Shown here piece by piece: positions 17,586 to 26,719 of a stretch of 39,638 bases of DNA (position 1 is the stretch's first letter; the number at the start of each line of letters is the position of its first letter). The notes under the pieces are model-generated. The model saw only the letters and a list, made by a program, of their open reading frames with translations. It ran no database searches and was not told the DNA's origin. The stretch is from Succinivibrionaceae bacterium UBA3769 (GTDB lineage Bacteria; Pseudomonadota; Gammaproteobacteria; Enterobacterales; Succinivibrionaceae). Location of the stretch: contig DFFT01000028.1 of assembly GCA_002372325.1 (NCBI GenBank), positions 1 through 39,638 on the forward strand, written 5' to 3'. A program made the position numbers and the translations under genes.

Positions 17586-17619
17586 AAAAGGAGCCCGGAA
17601 TAATTCCGGGCTCCTTTTT
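17586..17619. terminator. Bidirectional intrinsic terminator between gltA and convergent gene
   Basis: A perfect 15-bp stem AAAAGGAGCCCGGAA (17586-17600) / TTCCGGGCTCCTTTT (17604-17618) with a TAA loop has T-runs on both strands. It separates gltA (+) from the membrane protein gene ending at 17657 (-). Confidence 0.93.
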
Positions 17620-17656
17620 CTGTCTCAGTTAAGAGCCGGCCGAATACCGATTTAGC

Positions 17657-18877
17657 TCAGCAAAAATCCGACAAATTATAATCGCTGTAATCATGCTCCC
17701 GGGCTTCCCGGTCATACTTCTTAAAGGCATCGCAGGGCTCCTCCTGAGGCAGCCGGAATCTCTGGCAGATTTCCGTAATAAAGATCTGCATAGAAAACTC
17801 GTTCATAGGAAAAAATTCCGCATTTGTCGCGGGATGGAGCCAATTCTTCCTGTCCGCTCCTGGCATCGCATCCCGGTACAGCATCTCCCGGAAGGAATCC
17901 GGATCCTCATCAGGCTCATAATCCTTTGTTATCTCCGGAAGACTATAGGCGCAGGCCCCCTCCTTCCGAAAACCGCTGTCCGCGTAACCGCCCTGCCAGC
18001 CTTGCGGTATATCAATGACATCATCATCTGTATCCCGGAACCTAATGATCACTCCCTGATACAGCTTAAGACCGCAATAGTAATAATTACCGATGCGCCT
18101 TGTCCGCAAATACTGCGGAAAAACTAAAACCGCCCGGGTGACCTCTGCAATTCTGCTCCAGGGGAGCAGCATCACCCCGTCAAGATTGGCCATAAGAAGG
18201 TGATTATTCCCGAAAATAAACAATGATTCTCCGGAAGAAAGATATCTGGCGGAATCCAAAACCTTTTCCGGATCCGGCCGGGAGCGGCTCCGCTCTCCGG
18301 ACTCACGATTACCCCGGCTCCGGGAGATCTGCTTCAGCCACACCTTGCAGGGCGCTCCGGTGAAAAAACCGGAAAGAATGAAGAAGAGCACAAAAAAGAG
18401 CACGGGAAGCCCCAGATTCCACAAAAGGAAAGAATCCCATTTCGCCGGATCAAGGCCAACTCCCTCAACACCAACGATCAGACGAAGACCGCCGTAAAGA
18501 AACACCAGGAGCGCAATTGCCGCTTTGAAATTCAGGGGAGACAGCCGAAAAAATCGCGTAACCCGAGAAATTACGCCGCCCCGGGAAAGCTGCCTTAAGG
18601 GATGCCGGCTCTCGTATGCGGCAAAAGCCCTCTGCCATGCCGGATCCCGGTAATGCCGACCGGTACAGCAGCTTTCTGCTTTAGCGAGAATACGGCGATC
18701 ATGAAGACGGATCCTGAGCTTATCCGCCAGAAACGCCAAAAGCATCAGGAGGCCTACTGTCACACCAGTAACGGCAAAAGGGTTAAAACCGTAATTCTGG
18801 TTTATTAAGAAGGAAATAAATACCCCAAAGGCCAGCAAAGCAAAGATGCTAAACCAGTATATGAAAGCAAGAATCAT
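17657..18877 (-). CDS. Membrane protein of unknown function, tandem paralogue B
   Basis: I do not recognise a named family. Visible: two N-terminal membrane helices (about 4-27, 34-52), a short cytoplasmic segment with RDPAWQRAFAAYESRHPL, two more helices (about 116-136, 148-172), then a soluble C-terminal region of about 230 residues. That region contains LDSARYLSSGESLFIFGNNH and LDGVMLLPWSRIAEVTRAVL, which looks like a bacterial PH-like (YcxB/YdbS-type) fold; this is inference. It ends DYNLSDFC. The upstream gene (18941-20152) encodes a clear paralogue along its full length, so the pair arose by duplication. AGGGA lies six bases before ATG 18877. Both genes are probably cotranscribed and end at the 17586-17619 terminator. 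Confidence 0.75.
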   Translation of the reverse strand: MILAFIYWFSIFALLAFGVFISFLINQNYGFNPFAVTGVTVGLLMLLAFLADKLRIRLHDRRILAKAESCCTGRHYRDPAWQRAFAAYESRHPLRQLSRGGVISRVTRFFRLSPLNFKAAIALLVFLYGGLRLIVGVEGVGLDPAKWDSFLLWNLGLPVLFFVLFFILSGFFTGAPCKVWLKQISRSRGNRESGERSRSRPDPEKVLDSARYLSSGESLFIFGNNHLLMANLDGVMLLPWSRIAEVTRAVLVFPQYLRTRRIGNYYYCGLKLYQGVIIRFRDTDDDVIDIPQGWQGGYADSGFRKEGACAYSLPEITKDYEPDEDPDSFREMLYRDAMPGADRKNWLHPATNAEFFPMNEFSMQIFITEICQRFRLPQEEPCDAFKKYDREAREHDYSDYNLSDFC

Positions 18878-18940
18878 AGAGAATTCCCTGTGTTAAAAAC
18901 GCCCCGGCGCGAGCCTGCGCCGGAAACAGAGCTCAGGCGC

Positions 18941-20152
18941 TCAGAAGAAATCCGACAAATCATAATGGCCGTAATCATGGCCCCAAAATTCATGACTGAA
19001 CCTCTTACTGACGTCGCAGGGCTCCTTCAGGGGCAGCCGAAATCTCTGGCAGATTTCCTTTATGAAGAGATGCATGGCAAATTCGTTCATGGGAAAAAAT
19101 TCCGCATGGGTAACCGGATAGCCCCCAGGCGTCCTCCCGGTGCCCCGGGCCGCATCCTGAAGCACCATCTCCCGGAGAGAATCCGGCTCATAATCCGGGC
19201 CGGCATCCTCCGCTATCTCAGGGAGGGTATAGCAGTCTCCGTCTTTCCGAAAACACCCGATTTCATATTCAGATCCCTGCCAGAACTTCGGCAGATCGGG
19301 GGCGTTATATTCATGCCGGAACGTGATGATCACTCCCCGAAACATCTCAGTGCCCCAGTAGCTTTTATCACCGCCCTCGGGGCGGCGATATACCGGAAAA
19401 ATCAGAGCTGCCCGGGTAACCTGCGTAATACTGCTCCAGGGAACCGCCATCACCCCATCGGGATTGGCCATAAGAAGGTGCCGCTTCCCGAAAATGAACA
19501 GGGATTCTCCGGCGGAAAGATATTTTGCGGAATCAAAAAGCTTTTCAGGATCCGGAAAAAAACCGCCCCGCTGTCCGGACTTATGTTTAGCCCGGCTCCG
19601 GCGCACCTGCTTACGCCATATCTTGCCGGGTACTCCGGTAAAAAAACCGGAAATCATAAAGGAAAGCAGAAAAATCAGCACCGGAAGCCAGAGATTCCAC
19701 AGCAGAAAAGACTCCAATTCCGCCGGATTGCGTCCGAGGCCATCTGTTAAGGAGATAAAACGAACATAGCCGTAAATAACCACCGTGAGCCAAATGGCCG
19801 CTTTGAAATTCAGGGGAGAGAACCGGTAAAACCGCCTTACCAGAGAGACAACGCCGCCCCGGGAAAGCTGCCCCAGGGGATGCCGGCTCTCGTATGCGGC
19901 AAAAGCCCTCTGCCATTCCGGATTCCGGTAATAATCACCTTCGCAGAAGCTTTCAGCCTGGGCGAGAAGGCGCTCATCATGAGCACGGACATTGAACTTC
20001 TTCAGAAAATACGTCAGAAGCAGAACCGGCAGAGATACCAGAACTATGGCAATTGCAACGTTAAAATGAAAATATAAGGCGACAAAATAGGCAATCACCG
20101 CCGCCACGAGCATTAACGCGCAAAAGCTGAAAAACATTTTGAGAAACAGCAT
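18941..20152 (-). CDS. Membrane protein of unknown function, tandem paralogue A
   Basis: Same architecture as its downstream neighbour: helices at about 5-25, 30-48, 112-132 and 148-170, then a soluble C-terminal half. Shared blocks include RNPEWQRAFAAYESRHPLGQ, LDSVRYL-like FDSAKYLSAGESLFIFGKRH, NPDGVMAVPWSSITQVTRAA, HAEFFPMNEFAMHLFIKEIC and the terminal DLSDFF. The start is taken as ATG 20152 with AGGA six bases upstream; the in-frame GTG at 20155 is too close. 403 residues. The shared PW-x-x-I-x-x-VTRA block supports a PH-like domain. Function unknown; the duplication with differing loop and basic-linker sequences hints at a heteromeric pair or divergence in partner. Confidence 0.75.
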   Translation of the reverse strand: MLFLKMFFSFCALMLVAAVIAYFVALYFHFNVAIAIVLVSLPVLLLTYFLKKFNVRAHDERLLAQAESFCEGDYYRNPEWQRAFAAYESRHPLGQLSRGGVVSLVRRFYRFSPLNFKAAIWLTVVIYGYVRFISLTDGLGRNPAELESFLLWNLWLPVLIFLLSFMISGFFTGVPGKIWRKQVRRSRAKHKSGQRGGFFPDPEKLFDSAKYLSAGESLFIFGKRHLLMANPDGVMAVPWSSITQVTRAALIFPVYRRPEGGDKSYWGTEMFRGVIITFRHEYNAPDLPKFWQGSEYEIGCFRKDGDCYTLPEIAEDAGPDYEPDSLREMVLQDAARGTGRTPGGYPVTHAEFFPMNEFAMHLFIKEICQRFRLPLKEPCDVSKRFSHEFWGHDYGHYDLSDFF

Positions 20153-20221
20153 CACAAATCCTTCTCGGTATTAAAAACGCCTCGGCGCAATCCTGAGATG
20201 GAAACCAGAGCGGCTCCTTAA

Positions 20222-20258
20222 CAAAAAAACCCCTGCCGCAATAACCGTAACAGGGGTT
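20222..20258 (-). terminator. Intrinsic terminator of the LTA-synthase-type gene
   Basis: Read on the minus strand, an AACCCCTG / CAGGGGTT 8-bp stem is followed by a run of seven T. It lies 19 bp after the stop of the 20277-22616 gene. Confidence 0.85.
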
Positions 20259-20276
20259 AGCGGATCCAAACCGGAA

Positions 20277-22616
20277 TCAGCTTTCCGGTACAGCATTGTC
20301 AGCGGGTTCCGCTTCAATATCCGCTGCTCCTTCCTCTGCGCTGTCCTCAGAAGCCGAGGGAGCCGCATCCTCAAGAGCAGCACTCTCCGCATTAGCGCTC
20401 CGGGACTGACGTGACGAAGACGGAGCAGGTTTTCCGCGGACGCGGTTCAGACTGTTCAGCCACTTCTCGGTCTCCTCCTGGTTCTGCACCTGGAAGTAGA
20501 ACAGATCCTCCTGGAGCTTCTGATAATTGGTTAACTCATTGCAGCTATGGGTATCCACATCATTGGAAACCGCTATATAGTGCTCCATAAGCCCGATAGA
20601 TGAAAAGCTGTATCCGGTGTGTCTGCTGAGCACGCAGGCATACTTGCCGGAGCTCACCACTCCCATGTCCCGGTTATAGGCAAAGCTGAAGCGGCACAGC
20701 TTGTTCTTCTGCAAAAGATCGCAGCCCAGAGTGTAAACCTCCCGGCCGGCCAGGGAATGAGCCATCAAAGTGGCCATAATGTCCTTATGGGAGCCCCATC
20801 TTTCCGGCACATAATGATCCCGGGACAGCATATAGTCATCGGGGAGATGGAGATAAAAGGGCACCATGTAGCCCAAAACCGATTCCACCGGATGCCGGCT
20901 GTAACCGATGCCCCGGAGATTGTGATCCCCGGTGGCGGCGATAATGGTTCTGGGAGCCAGCTCTTCATCGTTTTTAATCCGGGAAATAAAGAGACCCAGC
21001 TCATTCAGGGCATATTTATAGGTACCGAATATCACCTCCGTATTGGGGTACGGGAAACGTCCCCTGATATCAGGAGTCAGCTTGGGAGGCAGGACATTGG
21101 ATCTTACGGGGATGCGGTAAGGAGGATGGTTGGTGACCGTGAGAATTACCATAAAGACCGGCTTGGTCTTTCCGGCCTCATCCTTGGCGCGTTCCGTTTT
21201 CAGAATGCTGAAGGCCTTGTCAAAGGTATAACTGTCGTCAACTCCCCAGGTGCCCACGGAGGCATCAGGATAGTCCTTCATGAGAGAAGCTTCGTCAATA
21301 ATCCGATCAACTCCCTGCTTTTTCAGGAAGTTTCCGATATTTCGCCAGCTCTGGGATCCTCCCGTCACAAACACAATCTCATAGCCGGCCTGTTTATAGG
21401 GCTCGACAAAGCTGGTAATGAAGCGAGAGCCGGAATAGGAGGCGGTGGACAGCGAGGCCGAGGGTACCCCGAACAGCAGCCGGGACATGCTGTCCATGGT
21501 GCCGTTGCCCTCTGACAGAAAATTAAGCCAGAAATAGTCCCCTGACTCGCCCTTAACATGCTGCGAGAGTTCCCCCAGAGCATTCCACTTGCCGGAGGAA
21601 CCGGCAATCATAATGTGCCGCCCCCAGCTTTCCATAACAGCCAGTACAATATCCGGAGGATTGCCAGCAATATAATCATCGCGAGGAAGAGTTTCCTTAA
21701 ATTGCTTAAACGGATCAAGGGTATTAAGCTCCATGCCAAGTTTCTTGTAATCCAGGGCCAAGTCGGTAAACTGCACCCGGGGGATGTCATCCTGCCTGAG
21801 ATACCACTTCCAGGCCCAGAAGAGATTAATGGGGCCGTTGCTCACGCCCATGTTGACGAGAGCGCTGCGGGATACCGCCGTATGCTCCATGCGGAGAGGC
21901 AGCGTGCCCAGGGAGCCCCTGAGGAAAAAGAAATAGAGACCCGCGCAGATCACGGTTCCGGTCAGTAAGAGCGGCACCCCCATTCTGGCATGACCGATGG
22001 TATTCCGCATTTTCTGGAACAGCCAGGGATGGATCCAGTGAATAATAAGAGCGCTCAGGATGAGGTACAGCGTGAGACCGCCCAGCCCCCAGTAAACCGG
22101 ATAATCCACCATCAGGGTGCGGATTACCGCCAGAGGGGATTCGTCCCCTACTGAAAATATAAAGGCATCAATGGGACGGTCGTAGGTTTTGAAATAGAAA
22201 TAATTAACCAGAGTTGTGACGGCAAGGCAGCTCTGGGCCAGAAGATCAAAGAGCCAGAAAAATTTCTGATAACGCCCTGCCATAGTCTGCCGGAAGCAGA
22301 ACAAAGCCAGAAGCACCGCCGGGAGATACAAAAAGGCAATGGCCTTCAAATCAAACAGAAGAGCCACCCGGTAAAAGGCAAACTTTTCCGAAGAGGAGAT
22401 AACCCGGAACCCGGTGCCGATAAAATCATGGATCAGAAAAAACCGCCCGGCCCACAGCACCAGAAGTCCCATAAGGAATCCCAGGGTTATCCTGATGACC
22501 AAAAAGCGCATAAACTTGCGATAACTGATTTTAGTGTGGTCGCAAAAACTGAAAATACCCAAGGGAACCTCCCCTTTCATATATAAAACCGCGCCGGCGC
22601 CACTTAGATCATACAT
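20277..22616 (-). CDS. LTA synthase/OpgB-type sulfatase-fold phosphoglycerol transferase
   Basis: Inner-membrane enzyme with a periplasmic alkaline-phosphatase-superfamily domain, of the family that transfers phosphoglycerol or phosphoethanolamine to glycans. Five predicted membrane helices lie in residues 36-235. Catalytic-domain motifs: Glu329 in VMESWGRH (metal), Thr373 in EGNGTMDS (nucleophile), Asp460-Asp461 in WGVDDSYTF, and GDHNLRG near 570. The C-terminal ~50 residues are acidic Ala/Glu/Ser-rich and look disordered. The start is uncertain: ATG 22616, ATG 22580 and ATG 22511 all lack a good ribosome site. It follows no obvious operon partner and is ended by its own terminator. The substrate cannot be told from sequence; periplasmic glucan or envelope polysaccharide modification is likely. 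Confidence 0.85.
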   Translation of the reverse strand: MYDLSGAGAVLYMKGEVPLGIFSFCDHTKISYRKFMRFLVIRITLGFLMGLLVLWAGRFFLIHDFIGTGFRVISSSEKFAFYRVALLFDLKAIAFLYLPAVLLALFCFRQTMAGRYQKFFWLFDLLAQSCLAVTTLVNYFYFKTYDRPIDAFIFSVGDESPLAVIRTLMVDYPVYWGLGGLTLYLILSALIIHWIHPWLFQKMRNTIGHARMGVPLLLTGTVICAGLYFFFLRGSLGTLPLRMEHTAVSRSALVNMGVSNGPINLFWAWKWYLRQDDIPRVQFTDLALDYKKLGMELNTLDPFKQFKETLPRDDYIAGNPPDIVLAVMESWGRHIMIAGSSGKWNALGELSQHVKGESGDYFWLNFLSEGNGTMDSMSRLLFGVPSASLSTASYSGSRFITSFVEPYKQAGYEIVFVTGGSQSWRNIGNFLKKQGVDRIIDEASLMKDYPDASVGTWGVDDSYTFDKAFSILKTERAKDEAGKTKPVFMVILTVTNHPPYRIPVRSNVLPPKLTPDIRGRFPYPNTEVIFGTYKYALNELGLFISRIKNDEELAPRTIIAATGDHNLRGIGYSRHPVESVLGYMVPFYLHLPDDYMLSRDHYVPERWGSHKDIMATLMAHSLAGREVYTLGCDLLQKNKLCRFSFAYNRDMGVVSSGKYACVLSRHTGYSFSSIGLMEHYIAVSNDVDTHSCNELTNYQKLQEDLFYFQVQNQEETEKWLNSLNRVRGKPAPSSSRQSRSANAESAALEDAAPSASEDSAEEGAADIEAEPADNAVPES

Positions 22617-22732
22617 GATTTGTCATTGCTGACAAATAAGCGTTATCCGATCTGTGAATCTTAAGAAGCAAAATCACGGCCCCGGGATTTTCCGAGAAGA
22701 TTGCCGGAGATGCTGCCGGGGGTCAGAGCATT

Positions 22733-22760
22733 AAAAAAGGAAGCCCTGAGGCTTCCCTTT
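22733..22760 (-). terminator. Intrinsic terminator of pgk-fba
   Basis: On the minus strand AAGGGAAGCC and GGGCTTCCTT pair around a short CA-containing loop and run into six T. It lies about 90 bp after the fba stop. Confidence 0.85.
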
Positions 22761-22850
22761 AAATCATTTTTCTGAAAAAGCCGGTTACTGCGCTATACAG
22801 GCACACTATGCTGCAGGGAGCACCGGTTTTCTTCCGGATTCAGGATCTCC

Positions 22851-23933
22851 TTAGAGGGAATCCTTGGAACCAAGCTCCTCGAAGGCTTCCTGGAGACGGG
22901 CAATCATGCTCTCCTGACCCTTTCTGAGCCAGGCGCGAGGATCGTAGTACTTCTTGTTAGGAGCGTGTTCGCCTTCAGGATTGCCCAGCTGACCCTGGAG
23001 GTAAGCTTCCTTGGCCTTGTAGTACTGGAGCACGCCGTTCCAGGTAGCCCACTGAGTATCGGTGTCGATGTTCATCTTAACTACACCGTAGCTTACGGCA
23101 TCGCGGATATCCTGAGCGGCAGAGCCGGAACCGCCGTGGAATACGAAGCTTAACGGCTTGGAACCGGCAGGGAGACCCAGCTTCTCGGCAACATAGGCCT
23201 GAGAATCGCGGAGAATGGTGGGCTTCAGCTTAACGTTGCCGGCCTGGTATACGCCGTGAACGTTGCCGAAGGAAGCGGCAATGGTGAAGTTCGGGCTGAT
23301 CTTGATCAGGCGATCGTAAGCGTAGTAAACATCCTGAGGCTGGGTGTAGAGAGCGGATTCGTCCTTGCCGGAGTTATCAACGCCGTCTTCCTCTCCGCCG
23401 GTGCAGCCCAGTTCCAGCTCCAGAGTCATGTCGATCTTGGCCATGCGCTCCAGATACTGGCAGCAGAGGTCAACGTTGTCCTTGAGAGACTCTTCGGAAA
23501 GGTCAATCATGTGGGAGGAGAACAGAGGCACGCCGTGCTCGGCATAGTACTTCTCGCCGGCATCCAGAAGGCCGTCAATCCACGGCAGGAGCTTCTTGGC
23601 GCAGTGGTCGGTGTGCATGATAACCGGAACGCCGTAGGCAGCGGCAACGTTGCGGGTATGGAGAGCAGCGGAGATGGAGCCCAGCACCTGAGCCTGCTGG
23701 CCTTCCAGCTTAAGTCCCTTGCCGGCAATAAACTGAGCGCCGCCGTTGGAGATCTGCACGATTACCGGAGCCTTGGCAGTGCGGGCAGCTTCGATTACGG
23801 CATTGATGGAATCGGTGCCGACGCAGTTAACAGCAGGAATGGCAAAACCATGCTCTCTGGCAACTTCAAAAACCTTGTTCAAATCCTTTCCGGCAACTAC
23901 GCCAGGCTTTACAACATCTAAAATCTTAGTCAT
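22851..23933 (-). CDS. fbaA: Fructose-bisphosphate aldolase, class II
   Basis: Zinc-dependent aldolase interconverting fructose-1,6-bisphosphate with dihydroxyacetone phosphate and glyceraldehyde-3-phosphate. Strongly like E. coli FbaA throughout: AVNCVGTDSINAV, VIMHTDHCAKKLLPWIDGLL (with catalytic Asp and zinc His), ELGCTGGEEDGVDNS, FVFHGGSGS and KMNIDTDTQWATW. The start was set at ATG 23933, giving MTKILDVVKPGV like E. coli MSKIFDFVKPGV and 360 residues; an upstream in-frame TTG is less likely. It lies downstream of pgk with a 79-bp gap containing a hairpin and a U-rich stretch. Standard pgk-fba operon. Confidence 0.96.
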   Translation of the reverse strand: MTKILDVVKPGVVAGKDLNKVFEVAREHGFAIPAVNCVGTDSINAVIEAARTAKAPVIVQISNGGAQFIAGKGLKLEGQQAQVLGSISAALHTRNVAAAYGVPVIMHTDHCAKKLLPWIDGLLDAGEKYYAEHGVPLFSSHMIDLSEESLKDNVDLCCQYLERMAKIDMTLELELGCTGGEEDGVDNSGKDESALYTQPQDVYYAYDRLIKISPNFTIAASFGNVHGVYQAGNVKLKPTILRDSQAYVAEKLGLPAGSKPLSFVFHGGSGSAAQDIRDAVSYGVVKMNIDTDTQWATWNGVLQYYKAKEAYLQGQLGNPEGEHAPNKKYYDPRAWLRKGQESMIARLQEAFEELGSKDSL

Positions 23934-23974
23934 TTGGACATTTCCCAAAAATTGAATAAAGAGACAAAACGAAG

Positions 23975-23994
23975 CGGGAGGATAAATCCTCCCG
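23975..23994 (-). promoter_or_regulatory. Intercistronic hairpin between pgk and fba
   Basis: CGGGAGGAT (23975-23983) and ATCCTCCCG (23986-23994) form an almost perfect palindrome. On the transcript it is followed by a U-rich stretch (GTTTTGTCTCTTTATTCAAT) before the fba SD. It is not a clean T-run terminator, so an mRNA-processing or stability role is more likely. Confidence 0.65.
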
Positions 23995-24012
23995 TGGAAC
24001 TATAAAAGAATA

Positions 24013-25185
24013 TTAAGCCTTTTCAGCTGCGCGCTTTTCAAGAATTTCCACAGCCGGAAGCTTCTTGCCCTCAACAAACTCCAGGAAGGCGCCGCCGCCG
24101 GTGGAGATATAGGAAATCTTGTCGGTCACGCCGTACTTCTGGATGGCATTGATGGTATCGCCGCCGCCGGCAACGGAGAAGCCTTCGCTTTCGGCAATGG
24201 CTTCGGCCATAGCCTTGGTGCCGGCGCCGAACTGATCGAATTCAAATACGCCAACCGGGCCGTTCCAGAGAATGGTCTTGGCGTTCTTAATGGTATTGCA
24301 GATTTCTTCCATGGTCTTGGGGCCCAGGTCGAAAATCATATCGTCATCAAGAACATCCTTCACATCCTTGGTTTCAGCAGCGGCGCTCTCGCTGAATTCC
24401 TTGCCGGTAACCACGTCAACTACCTCGGGAATCTTGGTCTCCTTGGCGATCTTGGCGGCTTCGTCCACGAGATCGTTCTCGTAAAGGGACTTGCCTACCT
24501 TGTTGCCCTGAGCGGCAATAAAGGTATTGGCTATGCCGCCGCCTACAATCAGGAGGTCAGCGATCTTGGAAAGGGAATGGAGCACGGTAAGCTTGGTGGA
24601 AACCTTGGAACCGCCTACAATGGCAACCATCGGATGAGCAGGATTGTCCATGGCCTTGCCCAGAGCATCAAGCTCGGCAGCGAGGAGCGGGCCGGCGCAG
24701 GCAACGGGAGCGAACTCGGCAGCGCCGTAGGTGGTGCCCTGAGCGCGGTGAGCGGTGCCGAAGGCGTCCATTACGAATACGTCGCAGAGAGCGGCATACT
24801 TCTTGGCCAGAGCTTCGTCGTTCTTCTTTTCGCCCTTGTTGAAACGGCAGTTTTCCAGAACTACCACTTCATTCTCGTTTACTTCAACCGGAGTATCAAG
24901 ATAGTCCTTTACCAGACGTACCGGAACATCCAGAAGTCCCTTCATGTAATCAACTACAGGCTTAAGGGAGAATTCCTCGTTGTATTCGCCTTCGGTAGGA
25001 CGGCCCAGATGGGAGGTAACCATAACCTTGGCGCCCTTCTCCAGAGCAAGCTTAATGGTGGGCAGAGTAGCGGTTATGCGCTTGTCGGAAGCAACCTTGC
25101 CATCCTTTAAAGGTACATTCAAATCTGCGCGAATCAGAACCCGCTTGCCAGCCAGATCCAAGTCAGCCATCTTGATAATAGACAT
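24013..25185 (-). CDS. pgk: Phosphoglycerate kinase
   Basis: Glycolytic kinase converting 1,3-bisphosphoglycerate and ADP to 3-phosphoglycerate and ATP. The N-terminal domain shows RADLNVPL and TSHLGRPTEGEYN (substrate binding), NCRFNKGEKKN and DAFGTAHRA. The C-terminal nucleotide domain shows VGGSKVSTKL, NGPVGVFE and AGGGDTINAI ending with STGGGAFLE. At 390 residues it is complete. GAGGA lies seven bases before ATG 25185. First gene of the pgk-fba pair; a promoter should lie in 25186-25382, where I see no other gene. Confidence 0.97.
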   Translation of the reverse strand: MSIIKMADLDLAGKRVLIRADLNVPLKDGKVASDKRITATLPTIKLALEKGAKVMVTSHLGRPTEGEYNEEFSLKPVVDYMKGLLDVPVRLVKDYLDTPVEVNENEVVVLENCRFNKGEKKNDEALAKKYAALCDVFVMDAFGTAHRAQGTTYGAAEFAPVACAGPLLAAELDALGKAMDNPAHPMVAIVGGSKVSTKLTVLHSLSKIADLLIVGGGIANTFIAAQGNKVGKSLYENDLVDEAAKIAKETKIPEVVDVVTGKEFSESAAAETKDVKDVLDDDMIFDLGPKTMEEICNTIKNAKTILWNGPVGVFEFDQFGAGTKAMAEAIAESEGFSVAGGGDTINAIQKYGVTDKISYISTGGGAFLEFVEGKKLPAVEILEKRAAEKA

Positions 25186-25382
25186 TGTGTGATCCTCAAC
25201 GGAGTAAAAATGAAAAAACCAAACCAGCCCCGCAGAATAAAAGACCCGCAGCGCCGGTTTATTCAGACTGAGTTAATTCTACTCCATTTTCCCCGCCCTG
25301 TCTGTATTCATAAGGATATTATCCTCGCAAATCCGCTGATTTTGACACATGAAACGGAGTTCCGCCCGGAACATGTCATATC

Positions 25383-25847
25383 TCATAATATGGCAGGTTC
25401 CAGCGCGATGTACTCTCCCCATTCATCTGCTTCCGGGAATACTCGCTTAATCTCCTCCGGGAGTTCCCTGGTAAAGCGATACTCTGACACTCCGGCAGGT
25501 TTTTGCATATCCTTAAGCGCATATTCTGCCGCAGTCTTGTTCTTATTATCACGGCGCAGTATTAAACCTATTGAGGGGTTATCCCTCTCTGTTTTCAGCT
25601 TTTCATCAGCAAGAGAGAGGCAGAGATTCATTTTTTCGGCAGCTTCCGGAATCAACTGCCCGGTTTTCAGATCGGAAGCCGCATCTGCGACCACGACTGC
25701 CGCCACATAACAGTGCAGGAAAGTGTTGTAAAACAAAATACCCCGCGGGTATTCATTCCAGTCAGGTGTTAATGGGTACCGCTGCCCCATGTATGCGAAT
25801 CCTGAGCCCTTCTTCAGTTCCCGGACATTGCCAGCCTGAACAATCAT
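25383..25847 (-). pseudogene. Decayed C-terminal fragment of a YhcG/DUF1016 nuclease
   Basis: The 154-residue open frame aligns by eye with the C-terminal nuclease half of YhcG proteins: GSGFAYMGQRYPL, ILFYNTFLHCYV, ASDLKTGQLIPE, NPSIGLILRRDNKNKTAAEYALKD and KPAGVSEYRFTRELPEEI. The N-terminal helical domain is missing. The catalytic region is damaged: the usual YYIDLLFY Asp is replaced (EYPRGILFY), and extra residues precede DLKTG. Its 5' end coincides with the start of a ~120-bp repeat, suggesting truncation by rearrangement. It could still be translated from ATG 25847 but is very unlikely to be an active nuclease. Confidence 0.75.
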
Positions 25848-25938
25848 ACTGGCAGGAACGGAAATTAAAGTTCCGAGGAATAGTAATCAAGAATGAAAGT
25901 GCCTCTGGCACTTTCTGGTTAATAACTAAAGGGGCTTG
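25820..25938. repeat. Dispersed repeat copy A (about 120 bp)
   Basis: Begins CCCGGACATTG and runs to TAAAGGGGCT; estimated by eye at roughly 85% identity to copy B at 27161-27278. It contains a perfect hairpin GAAAGTGCC-TCT-GGCACTTTC (25894-25914). A further shared piece, TGTTCATTTTAGTTCG, follows at 25974-25989 (copy B: 27419-27434). Confidence 0.8.
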
Positions 25939-26128
25939 GTTATAGGCAGGGGGGACGCAGATCAGAGCAAGCATGTTCATTTTAGTTCGCACCTGAGGCA
26001 GGGTATGAAACACTTACCCACACATACTTACTACAGAAGATGCGTTTTTTAATCATGAGATGCCGATGTTATTTTGCAACAGTCATAAGCATCTCATAGT
26101 CCAATCTATCCTCACGTGATGAAGAATG

Positions 26129-26719
26129 TCATGAATAATCCGGATAATCTCGAACTCCAGTAAGCATCTCTATGTCTGTGTCGCTCCAATATTTATTGCT
26201 CCATCTGTAATAGCGCTCTTTCCTTTTCTTAAAAATCCTGAATGGCATTTTGGTATTATCATACAGATGAAAAACATCACACACTTCTACAAGCTGAGGA
26301 ATCAGTTTTAGCGCCCGCTCGTAACGCTGTCTGATTTTTTCTGCCGGCACTCCATGTCCGCCAAGCGCTTCACGAGCTTCTACTCTGGCAATATTTATCT
26401 CAACATCGGACGTTAGCACATAAATTCCACGCACAAAATACCCCTGCTGTTTAGCTCTCCTCAAAAGCAGGAGATTTCTGTCTGTGGACAATACAGTTTC
26501 AAATGTAAAGTCCTTCTTTTCAGAAATCATTTTCTCCCGAAGTTCTTCAGCCTTTTCTGCCGCTTCAAGATCTGTACATAGCGTAGCCCTTTTTATATCA
26601 TCAGCGTTGACATATTCTCCAACCGTCTTTGCCATCTTTGTAATTGTTGTTTTGCCACTGCCATTTGGGCCTGCAAATACCATAACCTCAGGAAGTCGTG
26701 TTGCGAGTGTCTCCGACAT
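26129..26719 (-). CDS. Zeta-toxin-like P-loop kinase
   Basis: Small nucleotide kinase of the zeta-toxin/AAA_33-like group; zeta toxins phosphorylate UDP-N-acetylglucosamine and block wall synthesis. Walker A is GPNGSGKTT (residues 17-25). Next come VNADDIKRAT (about 40-49), FTFETVLSTDRNL (about 70-82), VLTSDVEINIARVEAREALGGHGVP and KIRQRYERAL, the typical order for this group. The start was set at ATG 26719 (196 residues) because GGGAGG lies seven bases upstream; an upstream TTG frame start is less likely. It overlaps the small upstream gene by 32 bp, a toxin-antitoxin arrangement. The substrate cannot be settled from sequence. Confidence 0.8.
   Translation of the reverse strand: MSETLATRLPEVMVFAGPNGSGKTTITKMAKTVGEYVNADDIKRATLCTDLEAAEKAEELREKMISEKKDFTFETVLSTDRNLLLLRRAKQQGYFVRGIYVLTSDVEINIARVEAREALGGHGVPAEKIRQRYERALKLIPQLVEVCDVFHLYDNTKMPFRIFKKRKERYYRWSNKYWSDTDIEMLTGVRDYPDYS

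Noticed and set aside
20171..20392. Minus-strand open frame of 73 codons after the LTA-synthase-type gene
   Set aside because: It overlaps the 3' end of that gene and its terminator; Arg/Leu-rich shadow translation with no ribosome site.
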